A stretch of DNA of 64,000 bases from Opitutaceae bacterium (GTDB lineage Bacteria; Verrucomicrobiota; Verrucomicrobiia; Opitutales; Opitutaceae), in the NCBI GenBank assembly GCA_005792355.1, contig SXSC01000256.1, positions 39,046-103,045 of the forward strand. The letters run 5' to 3'. Under the pieces are notes generated by a model. It was given only the letters and a program-made list of their open reading frames with translations, did not search any database and was not told the DNA's origin. Positions within the stretch are counted from its first letter, which is position 1; each line of letters opens with the position of its first letter. Shown here piece by piece: positions 41,672-52,500 of this stretch. Made by a program: the position numbers and the translations under genes.

Positions 41672-44600
41672 ATGAAAAGGAAAACCCAGAACTGTTTGCT
41701 CGATACGCGCAGCCTCGCGCTGTTGCTCGCCTTGGGCCTGATGGCCCAGCCAGTTTGGAGCCAGACCACGACCCCCGCGGGAGCCGGGTCGGACAAAGAC
41801 TCCAAGAAGGATGACGTCACCGTGATGTCGCCGTTCATGGTGCAGATGTCGTCGAACGACATCGGCTACCATGCCGAGAACACGCTCGCCGGCAGCCGCC
41901 TCAACACGAACATCGGCGACCTCGCTGCTTCGATCACGGTCGTCACGCGCCAGCAGATGCTCGACACCGGGTCGATTGATCTGAACGACGTCTTCCTTTA
42001 CGAGGCGAACACCGAGGGCACGAAAAACTTCACGTCCTTCTCCTTCGACGACCAGGGCGGTGTGCGTGACAACAACCAGGCGGCGCCCGCCAGTTCAAAC
42101 CGGGTGCGCGGCATCGGCGCCATCGACAACGCCCACAACAATTATCCCAGCATCAGCGGCCTGACCTTCGATGTCTACAACACCGAGACCGTCGAGATCA
42201 ACCGGGGACCGAACTCTCTGCTCTTCGGCCTCGGCAGCGCCGCCGGCACGGTGAACCAGTCGTCGTCGAATGCCAACACCACCAAGGACTCGGGCGAAGT
42301 GTCCCTGCGTTACGGGTCGAACGACAGTTACCGCACAAGTTTCCGCGTCAACAAGGTGCTCGTCCCCGGCAAGCTCGGCATTCTCGGCGCCGGCCTGTAC
42401 GACTCGCGCGGCTTCTCCCGCAAGCCGTCACACGACATCTCCCGGCGTGGGTATGGAGCGATCACGTTCCAGCCGTTCAAGAAGACCTCCGTCCGCGCGA
42501 CCTACGAGCGGTTCACGGGCCACCAGCGCCTGCCGAACACGGTCACCCCGCAGGACGCCATCACGGAATGGCGTGCGCAGGGCAGCCCGTCGTGGAACCC
42601 CCTCACCTTCACCGTGACGCGCCGCGGTGTTGCGACGGTCCTTCCGAACGCGAACCTTCAGAACGTGCCCGGACTGCTGACCCGGTTCAACAGCCTCCCG
42701 GCGATGTATTACGACGACCGCGGTGGCCCGCTCCTGTGGATGCAGCAAGGCCTGACCACCACCGGCGCCGTCAACGGAACCTACAACACCGCCCTCCCGC
42801 AGTCGGGTGTGTCGGCGACGACGATCATGAAGCTGCAGAATTCGACGATGCCGCTGTTCCGCGGCCATGGCATCACCGATCGCAGCCTGTATGACTGGGA
42901 GAAGGTCAACGTCACCTCCGGCGTCTGGGGCACCCGCGACACTAACGTTTTCAACATCGAGATCAACCAGCAGATCCTGCCGAACCTGTTCGCCCAGGCC
43001 GGCTGGTACCGCGAGGATTTCACCACCGTAAATCTCAACTACAACGCCAACCAACCGGTGATGATCGACGTGAACACCGTCCTGATGGACGGCACGCCGA
43101 ATCCGTATTTTGGCCGGCCGTTCTTCAGCTTCTCGGGCACCACGCAGCCACAGGAGCGGGAGATGCTCAACGACAACTTCCGTGCCAGCCTGGCGTACGG
43201 CCTGGATTTCCGGAAGCAAAACAACCTGCTGAAGTGGCTGGGCTCGCACCGGTTCTTCGCCATCGGCGACCGCCGCGAGCAGGACGTCTACAACCGCGTC
43301 CGGGCCCTCGGCGTGATTTCCAACCACACGTGGCAGAACTCGGCCGCCCGCTTCGCGAGCGCCCCCGGCCAGATCACCCAGGGTTCAACCGTCATCCCGC
43401 GCGTCTACCTTGGCGGCAACGACGGGGTCATCCGCAACGGCGCAGGCTACACCCTGACGATGGAGCAGATGGACATCGCGCTGCGTAACTCTGTCGGCAC
43501 GGGCACCAGCACCGTCTGGCGTGATGAGAGAGCGACGGTCGCGCCGCTGCTCACGCGCAACTCCAACCGTTCGATCCAGACGACCGACTCGCTCACGCTA
43601 GGCATCCAAAGCTCGCTGCTCAACGACATGATCGTGCCGACCTATGGCTGGCGACGCGACGAGAATGATTCCTCGGCGACGACGGCCCTCGATATCGATC
43701 CGGCCACGGGTGCGTTGATCGAGAGCGGCTTCGGCCGCTTCGGCCCTGCGCAGATCACCAAGGGCGAGACCCGCACGGCCAGCGTGGTCGTGAAACCGCT
43801 GAAGTGGGTCAGCTTCTCCTACGGCCAGTCTAAGAACTTCACGCCGGCCAATCTTCGCTTCGACATCTTCGGCACTCCGCTGCCGCTGCCGACGGGCAAG
43901 GGCAAGGACTACGGCGTCCGGTTCACGCTTATGGAGAAAAAGCTCGTGTTTAATCTGAACTGGTTTGAGACGAGCGCGAACAACGCCCGCGGCACTTCGG
44001 CCGACGGCTTCATGTTCCGCGTATCCCGCTTCGAGAGCGGATTCATCACTTGGGCGACGCTCGCTGCGCAGAGCCAGCTCGGGGCCGGCGCCTCCGCTTC
44101 GGCCATCGCCACCCGCGTGGCCGAGCTCACGAAGCTGCCGCTCGGCTACATCCCACCCGCGCTTCAGGTCATCGGGTCCACCTCGACCGTCGATGCCAAA
44201 GGCGCCGAGGCCCAGCTAATATTCAATCCGGTGCAGAACTGGAACATCAAGGGGACCTTTGGCCTGCAGAAGACGACCTTTTCCAAGATCGCACCCGAGT
44301 ACAACGCGTATACGGACCCTCGCCTGCCGGTCTTCATGAGCACCCGGGACCACAACGGCCAGTTGTTCTGGGATGCCATCAACGTCCCGGACCTGGGCAG
44401 CCCGGTCAACTTCTGGAACCAGAACATCGCCAGCCCGATGAGCCTTGCCAAGGCACTCGAGGGCAAGCGCACCCAGGGCCAGCGCGAGTGGCGCGCGAGC
44501 GTCATCAGCACGTACCGTTTTGTCGAGGGACGGCTTAAGGGTTGGGAGGTCGGCGGCAGCCTTCGCCTTCAGGATGACGCCATCATCGGCTATCTCGGCG

Positions 44601-44878
44601 GCGCGCCGGATTCCGCGGGCGTGATCCGCACGTTGGACCCCGGCAAGCCGGTTTTCGACAACCTCGATCCCTCGGTTGACCTCTGGTTCTCGAAGTCTTT
44701 CACGCTGCCGAGGTTCCTCGGCAGGAATGTACGGGCCAAGGTCCAGTTGAACGTTCGCAACGCGTTCGAAGACGGCAACTGGCTCCTGCCGATCGCCGTC
44801 AACCCGGACGGCTCGGCGAACACGTACCGCATCGTGGATCCCCGCGAGTGGTATGTAAACGTGACCTTCCTGTTCTGA
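41672..44878 (+). CDS. TonB-dependent outer-membrane receptor
   Basis: 1068 residues from the ATG at 41672, with signal SLALLLALGLMAQPVWSQ. After a Lys/Asp-rich linker comes VTVMSPFMVQMSSNDIGYHA (49-68), which matches the short N-terminal region seen in Verrucomicrobiota receptors, then the plug: NTLAGSRLNTNIGDLAASITVVTRQQMLDTG. The plug ends with ETVEINRGPNSLLFGLGSAAGTVN. A long barrel region follows, and the last residues YVNVTFLF end in an aromatic, the outer-membrane insertion signal. It imports oligosaccharides or other large ligands using TonB energy. No SusD-like partner is seen, in contrast to Bacteroidota loci. Its stop overlaps the next esterase start by one base, so both are expressed together. 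Confidence 0.93.
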   Translation: MKRKTQNCLLDTRSLALLLALGLMAQPVWSQTTTPAGAGSDKDSKKDDVTVMSPFMVQMSSNDIGYHAENTLAGSRLNTNIGDLAASITVVTRQQMLDTGSIDLNDVFLYEANTEGTKNFTSFSFDDQGGVRDNNQAAPASSNRVRGIGAIDNAHNNYPSISGLTFDVYNTETVEINRGPNSLLFGLGSAAGTVNQSSSNANTTKDSGEVSLRYGSNDSYRTSFRVNKVLVPGKLGILGAGLYDSRGFSRKPSHDISRRGYGAITFQPFKKTSVRATYERFTGHQRLPNTVTPQDAITEWRAQGSPSWNPLTFTVTRRGVATVLPNANLQNVPGLLTRFNSLPAMYYDDRGGPLLWMQQGLTTTGAVNGTYNTALPQSGVSATTIMKLQNSTMPLFRGHGITDRSLYDWEKVNVTSGVWGTRDTNVFNIEINQQILPNLFAQAGWYREDFTTVNLNYNANQPVMIDVNTVLMDGTPNPYFGRPFFSFSGTTQPQEREMLNDNFRASLAYGLDFRKQNNLLKWLGSHRFFAIGDRREQDVYNRVRALGVISNHTWQNSAARFASAPGQITQGSTVIPRVYLGGNDGVIRNGAGYTLTMEQMDIALRNSVGTGTSTVWRDERATVAPLLTRNSNRSIQTTDSLTLGIQSSLLNDMIVPTYGWRRDENDSSATTALDIDPATGALIESGFGRFGPAQITKGETRTASVVVKPLKWVSFSYGQSKNFTPANLRFDIFGTPLPLPTGKGKDYGVRFTLMEKKLVFNLNWFETSANNARGTSADGFMFRVSRFESGFITWATLAAQSQLGAGASASAIATRVAELTKLPLGYIPPALQVIGSTSTVDAKGAEAQLIFNPVQNWNIKGTFGLQKTTFSKIAPEYNAYTDPRLPVFMSTRDHNGQLFWDAINVPDLGSPVNFWNQNIASPMSLAKALEGKRTQGQREWRASVISTYRFVEGRLKGWEVGGSLRLQDDAIIGYLGGAPDSAGVIRTLDPGKPVFDNLDPSVDLWFSKSFTLPRFLGRNVRAKVQLNVRNAFEDGNWLLPIAVNPDGSANTYRIVDPREWYVNVTFLF

Positions 44879-45780
44879 TGCCCGGCCGCCACCCGCTTCT
44901 GCTATCGGCTGTCATCCTGTCGGCGTGCGTCCGGGCCGAGGCGGCGCCGGCCCCGCCCCGAAAGCTCCAGGTGTTTGTTCTCGCCGGCCAGTCGAACATG
45001 GACGGGCGCGCCGACTTCGGCAAAATTTCCGCCGCGGATCGGGAGCGCCTGCGGAAGGTGCAGGACCGGGTGCAGCTCGCCTACAACCTGCAGCCGCCCG
45101 GCCTGCTGACGGGCGCGAAGGGCGGCGCCGGGCTGAAGGAGAGGTTCGGCGCGGACTTTTCCTTCGGCCCGGAGATCTTCTTCGGCATTCGGCTGGCGGA
45201 GGCGTATCCGGAACACCGATTCCTGTTGATCAAGCGGTCCGTCGGCGCCACTTCCCTGTACGGACGCTGGAATCCGGAGTGGCACGCCGAAAAGGCGAAG
45301 GTGATGAACGAGGAAAATGCTCCGCCGCTTTATTCCGACCTGGTGGCCTATGTACGCCGCACCCTGGCGGGATTCGACCGGGGCGCCTACGAGATTCGCG
45401 GCATGCTATGGGTCCAGGGCGAGACCGATGGCGGCGTCTCGAAGTTCGGGCCCGCGGCATCGAAGGCCTACGGGGAAAACCTCCAGAAGTTGATCCGTCA
45501 CGTGCGAGACGATTTCGGCGTGCCAAGCCTGCCTTTCCTGATGGTCCGGGTCTCGACGGGTGACGTCGGCCGCGGCATGGACGAGGCCGCCGAACGGATG
45601 AACAACGTGACCGTCATTCCTCGCAGCATGGACCCGGCCTCGCCGAATTTCCTGCCGCAATACGAGGTGGGGCATTACAATCACGTCGGGATGAAACGCA
45701 TGGGCGACCTGCTGGCGGACGCATGGCTGGCGCGGTACGCGGGCTCGCCTGTTTCCGCTGTCGGCGTGACTACGCCGTGA
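44878..45780 (+). CDS. Secreted SGNH carbohydrate esterase (SASA-domain)
   Basis: 300 residues. The ATG at 44878 overlaps the receptor stop (TGATG). Signal peptide LLLSAVILSACVRAEA. The SGNH blocks are VLAGQSNMDGRAD with Ser39, then RGMLWVQGETDGG, and a terminal YNHVGMKRMGDLLAD with the candidate catalytic His. GPEIFFGIRLAEAY is another standard stretch. The protein is about half the size of the two other SASA-type esterases in the window and carries no extra domains. It presumably removes acetyl groups from the imported or cell-surface glycan, directly next to its receptor gene. Substrate not known. Confidence 0.88.
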   Translation: MPGRHPLLLSAVILSACVRAEAAPAPPRKLQVFVLAGQSNMDGRADFGKISAADRERLRKVQDRVQLAYNLQPPGLLTGAKGGAGLKERFGADFSFGPEIFFGIRLAEAYPEHRFLLIKRSVGATSLYGRWNPEWHAEKAKVMNEENAPPLYSDLVAYVRRTLAGFDRGAYEIRGMLWVQGETDGGVSKFGPAASKAYGENLQKLIRHVRDDFGVPSLPFLMVRVSTGDVGRGMDEAAERMNNVTVIPRSMDPASPNFLPQYEVGHYNHVGMKRMGDLLADAWLARYAGSPVSAVGVTTP

Positions 45781-45823
45781 CGGTCACCTTCGCCGTCGAA
45801 TCGTTCACCAAACGAAGCAGCGG

Positions 45824-48800
45824 ATGAATGTGTTTTCTTCCATCTCGCGTCCCACGGGCGTGACCCCGAGACTGGATCGTCCTCGCAGTGTGAATCTCCC
45901 CGCGCGCCGGTTCGGATGGCCGGGCTTACTGGCGCTTCTGGCCATGACCGGATATTGCCCGGCCGCAGATTTGGAGGCCGGCTTCGCCACCCCGCCGAAT
46001 GCCGCTCGGGCGCGGACCTGGTGGCACTGGATGAACGGAGCCGTGACGAAGGAGGGAATCACCAACGACCTCGAGGCGATGCGCTCAGCCGGCCTCGGCG
46101 GCGCGCAGATCTTCTCGGTCAACATGCCGATGCGCGCGACCGACGGCCGCGAGGTGAAAGGCGACGTCGTCTACATGAGTCCCCGCTGGCGCGAGATGGT
46201 CCGCCACGCCGTGGTCGAGAGCAACCGACTGGGGCTCGAGCTTTCGATCCTGAACTGCGAAGGCTTCGGTCAGTCGGGCGGTCCGTGGGTGACGCCGGAG
46301 GACTCGATGCAGCGGGTCGTTTGGTCCACCGGCGAGGCAATGGGCGGCCGCCGTGTCCGCCTGGACGTCGAGCGGCCGGTGCCGGAGCCGCTGTTCTTCC
46401 GGGATGTCGCCCTGCTGGCGTTCCCGACCGTGCCGGGTGACGAGATGGTGGCGCCGCCGGAGCTGTCGGTCAGCCGCACGCTGCCCACCGTGCCGGGCAG
46501 GAAGCGTGGCCACCAGCCCGACACCTACATGGTGCCGTCGCAGCCTCCGATCGTTACCATGCCTCTGCCCATGCCCGACGACCCGGGCTGGATCGTGCTC
46601 GACTACGGCGAGCCGCGCACCTTCAGCTCCGTAGCGATCGCGATGCACGACATGCGTGACGTGGCGGATCCGGAGGACTGGGACACTTCCCCGTACCTCA
46701 ACGCGGAAGGCCGCGCGTTGCTCAAGAAGGTAACCGGCCCGCGTCACTGGGAGCTGCAGGTGAGCGACGACGGCCGGGTCTTCCGTCCGATCAGACGAAT
46801 CGCGACGCGTGGGACGAGTTCCTTTCCGGCCACCACGGCCCGCTATTTCCGCGTCTGGATGCCGGTGCCGCCGCCGCTGCAGAAGCAACTGCCGCTGGCG
46901 CGGACGGAGATCATGGAGTTGACGGAACTCCGCCTGGGCGGACCGCGACTCGACCGACCGGAAACGCGCGCGGCGGCCTACATCGATTGGGAGATCCGGA
47001 AGTTCACCGGCGCCACCGTTCCGCCACACGGCGCGATCGCGACCGGGCGAATCGTCGAATTGACGGGCCGGACCGAGTGGGACGCCCCCCCCGGCCGATG
47101 GACGTTACTGCGGATTGGCCATGCCTCGAGCGATGTGCACATCGGGCCGGCGATGGTCGGCGGGCTCGATGCCGACAAGCTCAGCCGTCAGGCCGTGCTC
47201 AATCACATCGAGCGCGGTACGGTCGGAGCCGTGATCGCCGATGCCGGGCCGCTGGCGGGAAAGACGCTGCGGTACATTGGCTGCGACAGTTGGGAAAAGG
47301 GCTACGAGAACTGGACGCCTCTGATGCCGCAGGAATTCCACCGACTGCGCGGCTACGACCTCCGGCCCTGGCTGCCCTGCCTGACCGGACGGGTTGTCGG
47401 CAGTGTGGAGGAGAGCGAACGGTTCCTCTGGGATTTTCGCCGCACAATCGGCGATCTGCTCGCGGAAAACTATTATGGCACGCTGGAGGAGTACGCGAAA
47501 AAACACGGGCTCGGGGTCGTCGCCGAGGCGACGGGCCACGGCCTGCCGGGTGTCTCCGACCAGCTCCTGAGCAAGGGCCGGGTCGAGGTCCCGCAGGGCG
47601 AGTTCTGGGCGGGCCGGGGCGACGTCGACGACTCCAAGGAGGCGGCGTCAGCGGCGCACATCTATGGTAAACCGCTCGTGGCCGCCGAGTCGTTCACGGC
47701 CGTCGGGATCCAGTTGGGCGCGTGGTCGCGCGATCCCGCCATGTTCAAGCCCGAGGGCGATCTCCGATTCTGCCTCGGCATCAATCAGATTTATTTCCAC
47801 ACGTTCACACACCAGGCGTGGTCCGACGGCCTGCCCGGATTTACGATGTCGAAGTGCGCGTCGAACATCGATCGCACAAACACATGGTGGTCGTCGGCCG
47901 GCGCGGCCTGGTTCGAGTACCTGGGGCGCTGCCAGTTCCTCCTGCAGCAGGGCCAGTTCATCGCGGACGTCTGCTACTACTACGGCGAGGACGTGCCGGT
48001 GGATTTCCGCTTCAACCGGTTGAAGCCGGCCATGCCGGCGGGCTACGACTTCGACGTCTGCAACACCGAAATCCTTGGCCGGATGAAGGTCGAGGCCGGG
48101 CAGCTCGTGCTGCCCAGCGGCATGCGGTACCGCGTGCTGGTGCTGCCCGACCACGATCGGATGACGCTGGAGACCCTGGGCGTCATCGAAAAGCTGGTAC
48201 ACGATGGAGCGACGGTGATCGGACCCCCGCCGGCGAAGTCGCCCAGCCTGCGCGGCTGGCCCGAGGCGGACCGCAGGCTCCACGCGATCGCGAACGAACT
48301 CTGGGGCGATTGCGACGGCCGGACCGTGACCTCGCATGCCTATGGCAAGGGCCGGATCATCTGGGGCGGGTCGCTGGCTGACGCGATTCACGTGCAGCCG
48401 GATTTCTCGAGCGAGGATCGCAGCCTGCGCTTCATCCATCGCCGGCTGGGTGGGGCCGATGTCTACTTTGTATCGAACCAGGCGCCGCAGGCGAAGACCG
48501 TCCCCTGCACATTCCGGGTCGATGGCCGGGCGCCGGAACTCTGGCAGCCGGAGACGGGCCGCCGCGAGTTCGCGGCGTTGTTCTCGTCGCACGAGGGCAG
48601 AACGACCCTGCCGATCGCGTTCGATCCCCACGGGGCCGTGTTCGTCGTCTTCCGCCAGCCGGTCGCCACGGGGAAGCCGGTGCTCTCAATCCGATCCGCG
48701 GCCGGCGGGTTCACCGCAACCGGGGGCTGGCTGGAAAGCCTCGTGGCTCCGCCGGCGGTCGTCGACGGGAAGACCGTGTTCGCCGTGCAGAAGGCCGGTC

Positions 48801-49363
48801 GCTACGACTTAGTGATGGCGGATGGACGCAGGCATTCAGTGGACGTCGCCGCGCTGCCGCCTGTGGTCGAAGTCGCGGGCCCGTGGGACATACGATTCCC
48901 TCCGAAACTCGGCGCGCCCGCCTCGGTCACACTGCCGCGACTGATGTCGTGGACGGAGTCGGCCGACGACGGGATCAGGTATTTCTCCGGCACCGCGACC
49001 TACAGCAAGACGATCCGGCTCACGTCGGAGCAACTGGGACCGAAGTCGCGCCTGTTCCTCGATCTGGGTGCAGTGCAGAATGTCTGCGAAGTCTGGATGA
49101 ACGGCCAGAACCTCGGGGTGCTGTGGAAGGCGCCGTTCCGCCTCGATGTCTCCGCGGCCGCCCGCGTGGGCGACAACCAGCTCGAACTCAAAATCACCAA
49201 CCTCTGGCCAAATCGGCTGATCGGCGATCAGAAGGTGCCGGCGGCGCAGCGCGTCGCGTGGACGACCTACAATCCGTACACGCCTGACTCGCCGCTGTTC
49301 CCATCGGGCCTCCTGGGTCCCGTCAGGCTGGAGTTGATGCGGACAGTCGCACTGGAGCCGTAG
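45824..49363 (+). CDS. GH106 alpha-L-rhamnosidase (predicted), first of a tandem pair
   Basis: 1179 residues from the ATG at 45824; the hydrophobic signal (WPGLLALLAMTGYCPAA) begins after a 30-residue basic stretch, so the true start might be further in. GH106 opening ARTWWHWMNGAVTKEGI, then DLEAMRSAGLGGAQIFSVN. Central landmarks: RYIGCDSWEKGYENWTPL, FLWDFRRTIGDLLAENYYG, EATGHGLPG, GEFWAGRGDVDDSKEAASA and AAESFTAVG. End: SRLFLDLGAVQNVCEVWMNG and ITNLWPNRLIGDQ. It has no LamG insert. Very similar to the next gene across its whole length (YYGTL, SKEAASAAHIYG, FNRLKPAMPAGYDFDVCN and the matching text there), a recent tandem duplicate. Located 43 bp after the SGNH esterase gene. Confidence 0.9.
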   Translation: MNVFSSISRPTGVTPRLDRPRSVNLPARRFGWPGLLALLAMTGYCPAADLEAGFATPPNAARARTWWHWMNGAVTKEGITNDLEAMRSAGLGGAQIFSVNMPMRATDGREVKGDVVYMSPRWREMVRHAVVESNRLGLELSILNCEGFGQSGGPWVTPEDSMQRVVWSTGEAMGGRRVRLDVERPVPEPLFFRDVALLAFPTVPGDEMVAPPELSVSRTLPTVPGRKRGHQPDTYMVPSQPPIVTMPLPMPDDPGWIVLDYGEPRTFSSVAIAMHDMRDVADPEDWDTSPYLNAEGRALLKKVTGPRHWELQVSDDGRVFRPIRRIATRGTSSFPATTARYFRVWMPVPPPLQKQLPLARTEIMELTELRLGGPRLDRPETRAAAYIDWEIRKFTGATVPPHGAIATGRIVELTGRTEWDAPPGRWTLLRIGHASSDVHIGPAMVGGLDADKLSRQAVLNHIERGTVGAVIADAGPLAGKTLRYIGCDSWEKGYENWTPLMPQEFHRLRGYDLRPWLPCLTGRVVGSVEESERFLWDFRRTIGDLLAENYYGTLEEYAKKHGLGVVAEATGHGLPGVSDQLLSKGRVEVPQGEFWAGRGDVDDSKEAASAAHIYGKPLVAAESFTAVGIQLGAWSRDPAMFKPEGDLRFCLGINQIYFHTFTHQAWSDGLPGFTMSKCASNIDRTNTWWSSAGAAWFEYLGRCQFLLQQGQFIADVCYYYGEDVPVDFRFNRLKPAMPAGYDFDVCNTEILGRMKVEAGQLVLPSGMRYRVLVLPDHDRMTLETLGVIEKLVHDGATVIGPPPAKSPSLRGWPEADRRLHAIANELWGDCDGRTVTSHAYGKGRIIWGGSLADAIHVQPDFSSEDRSLRFIHRRLGGADVYFVSNQAPQAKTVPCTFRVDGRAPELWQPETGRREFAALFSSHEGRTTLPIAFDPHGAVFVVFRQPVATGKPVLSIRSAAGGFTATGGWLESLVAPPAVVDGKTVFAVQKAGRYDLVMADGRRHSVDVAALPPVVEVAGPWDIRFPPKLGAPASVTLPRLMSWTESADDGIRYFSGTATYSKTIRLTSEQLGPKSRLFLDLGAVQNVCEVWMNGQNLGVLWKAPFRLDVSAAARVGDNQLELKITNLWPNRLIGDQKVPAAQRVAWTTYNPYTPDSPLFPSGLLGPVRLELMRTVALEP

Positions 49364-49505
49364 GACTGACAGAATGGCCGTGGATGCACCTTCGCCCCCG
49401 TCATCAGCGTGCCGGAGCCGGAATCCTGGAGGGCCGGCCGGGAGCCATCGATCGCCGCCTCCTGCGCCGGCCTGGCGGATCAATCGTGAGCTGACTTCAA
49501 TCCGG

Positions 49506-52500
49506 ATGCGCAGCGCGTTGCAGTGGCGCGGTTGGGCATGGCTGGCGCTGGGGGCGGGCTTGATTCAGCCGGTGTTCGCCGATGAGCTCGAGGCCGGGTT
49601 TGCGTCCCCACCGGCGGAGGCGCGGCCGCGGACCTGGTGGTACTGGATGAATGGCTGCGTGACAAAAGAGGGCATCACGGCCGATCTCGAGGCGATGAAG
49701 GCCGCCGGGCTGGCCGAGGCGCAGATGTTCACGGTGCAGCAGCACATGATTGGGACGGACGGCCGTCCCGTGCAGGGCGACGTACTTTTCATGAGTCCGC
49801 GCTGGCGCGAGATGGTGCGCCATGCGCTGGTCGAGTGCCACCGGCTCGGCCTCGAGTTCACGGTGCTGACCTGCGAAGGCTGGGGGCAGGGCGGCGGCCG
49901 CTGGGTCAAACCGGCCGAGTCGATGCAGAAAGTCGTCTGGTCTACCGCGCAGGTCGTCGGTGGGCGGACCGTTCCGCTCGCGATCGAGCGCCCGATGCCC
50001 GAGCCGCACCATTACACTGACATCGCGCTGCTCGGCTTTCCCACTGCACCCGGCGAGGAATCGGAGCGACCGCCGCTCTTGAGCGCCAGCGCCACCGTGA
50101 CCCGGCTGTCTGCGCGTTCCATTGCCGAACAGGTCGCGCGCCCGGCCGGAGGCTACGGTGGCGCTCCCTCCGAGGACTCCGAGCCGCCGCTGCTCACAAT
50201 GCCACTCTCGACGCCGGGCAAACCGCAATGGGTGCTCCTCGATTATGGGGAGTCCCGGGTTTTCAGCTCGGTGTTCATCGCGATGAACCACATGCGGGAC
50301 GTGCCTGATCCGGAGAATTGGGGCGACTCGCCTTACCTCGACGCGGCGGGCAAGCAAGCCTTGGCCCGGTTGTCGGGCCCTCGATATTGGGAACTCCAGT
50401 CGAGCGACGACGGCCGGAACTTCCGTTCGGTGGGGCGGATATCGACCCACGGCACAACCTCGTTCCCCGAAACCCGGGCCCGATATTTCCGGCTTTGGCT
50501 GCCGGTGCCGCCGCCGTTGCAGAAGCCGCTACCTCTTTCCCCGGCCGAGCCGATGGAGTTCACGCACCTCCACCTCGCTGGTCCGCGCCTCGACCGGCCG
50601 GAATTCCGGAACGGCCAGTATGTGGATTGGCGAGTCCGCGAGTTCTCCGGGCAAGACGTCCCGGCGGCGAACGTAGTGGCGCGGGCCCAGATCGTCGACC
50701 TCACCGGGCTGACATCCTGGGATGCACCCCCGGGCAACTGGACGCTGCTGCGCCTCGGTCATGCCGCGACCGGCGTGCATATCGCCGCCTCCAGGCTGGG
50801 CGGGCTGGAAGCGGACAAGCTCAGCCGCCAGGCGGTGCTCAATCACCTCGACAACGGCATGATCGGCACCGTGCTGACCGATGCTGGGCCGCTCGCTGGC
50901 CGCACGCTCAAGCACATCGTTTGTGACAGCTGGGAGCGCGGCTACGAGAACTGGACGCCCCTGATGCGGGAAGAGTTCGCGCGCCGCCGTGGCTATGCCA
51001 TCGAGCCCTGGCTGCCAGCCCTGACGGGGCGCGTGGTGGAGAGCGTCGAGGCGAGCGAGCGCTTCCTGTGGGACTTCCGCCGTACGATCGCGGACCTGCT
51101 GGCGGAGAACTATTATGGTACGCTGCGCGAGTACGCGAACCGGCGCGGACTGACGATTTACGCCGAAGCCACCGGACATGGCATGCCGGCGATCGCGGAT
51201 CAGCTACAGTGCAAGGGCAGGACCGATTTCCCGATGGGCGAATTCTGGGCCGGCCGCCCACATCTGGACGACGCCAAGGAGGCCGCATCCGCGGCACATA
51301 TTTACGGCCAGAACATCGCGGCGACCGAGTCGTTCACTTCGATACCGCAGTTTGCGGGCTGGAGGCGTGAGCCCGTGCTCTTCAAGGCCGAGGGCGACCT
51401 GCGATTGTGCGTCGGAATCAACCGGCTATGTTTTCAATGCTTTGCGCATCAGCCCTGGCTTGACCGCGTGCCTGGTATGTCGATCGGCCGCTGGGGTTCG
51501 AACCTCGAGCGCAACAACACTTGGTGGCGGCCGGCTGCGGCGGCGTGGATCTCCTACCTCAGCCGAAGTCAGTTCCTGTTGCAACGGGGCCGGTTCGTGG
51601 CCGATGTGGTCTATTTCTACGGCGAGGATGCGCCGGTTGATTTTCGCTTCAGCCGGCTGAAGCCGGAGATGCCCGCGGGATACGACTTCGACGTATGCAA
51701 CGCAGAGATCCTGCGACGATTCACGGTCAAAGACGGCAGCCTCGAGCTGCCGAGCGGCATGCGCTACCGTGTGCTGGTGCTGCCCGAAAACGACCGGATG
51801 ACGTTGGAGACCCTCCAAGTGATCCAGGCGCTGGTGCGCCACGGCGCGACCGTGATGGGCCCCAGGCCCAACCTGTCACCGAGCCTGGTGGGCTGGCCCG
51901 ATGCGGACCGGACGCTGCAGACGATCGCGGCGGAGGTCTGGGGCGACTGCGACGGCCGGACCGTCACATCCCACCGCTACGGCAAGGGCCAGGTCGTCTG
52001 GGGTAGATCTCTGGCCGAGGCGCTCGGCACGGCGCCGGATTTCATGTCCGACGACCGGAACCTCCGCTTCATCCATCGCCGCGAGGACGGCACGGAAATC
52101 TATTTCGTCTCCAACCAGTCCGATCGCGCAACGGTCGCGCGGTGCACATTCCGCACCACGGGGAAAGTGCCGGAGCTGTGGCAGCCCGACACTGGCCGCC
52201 GTGAGACGACCGCGATGTACGCCGAGCACAACGGACGGACGACGCTCCCGCTGGCGCTCGATCCGTTTGGCTCCGTGTTCATCGTCTTCCGGCGGCCGTC
52301 CCAGCCCGGTCAGGCCATCGCGTCGATCCGTTCCGGACGACGCGCAGAATTCAGCGTGGCCTCAGGTCGCGGAGAGTTCCTCGTCGCCCCGCCGGTCCTG
52401 ACCGACACTCACACGACCGTCGCCGTCTGGGAACCCGGCCGCTACGAGATCGCATTGAGCGGCGGTCGGATCCATCGCGTCGGAGTGGCGGCGCTCCCTG

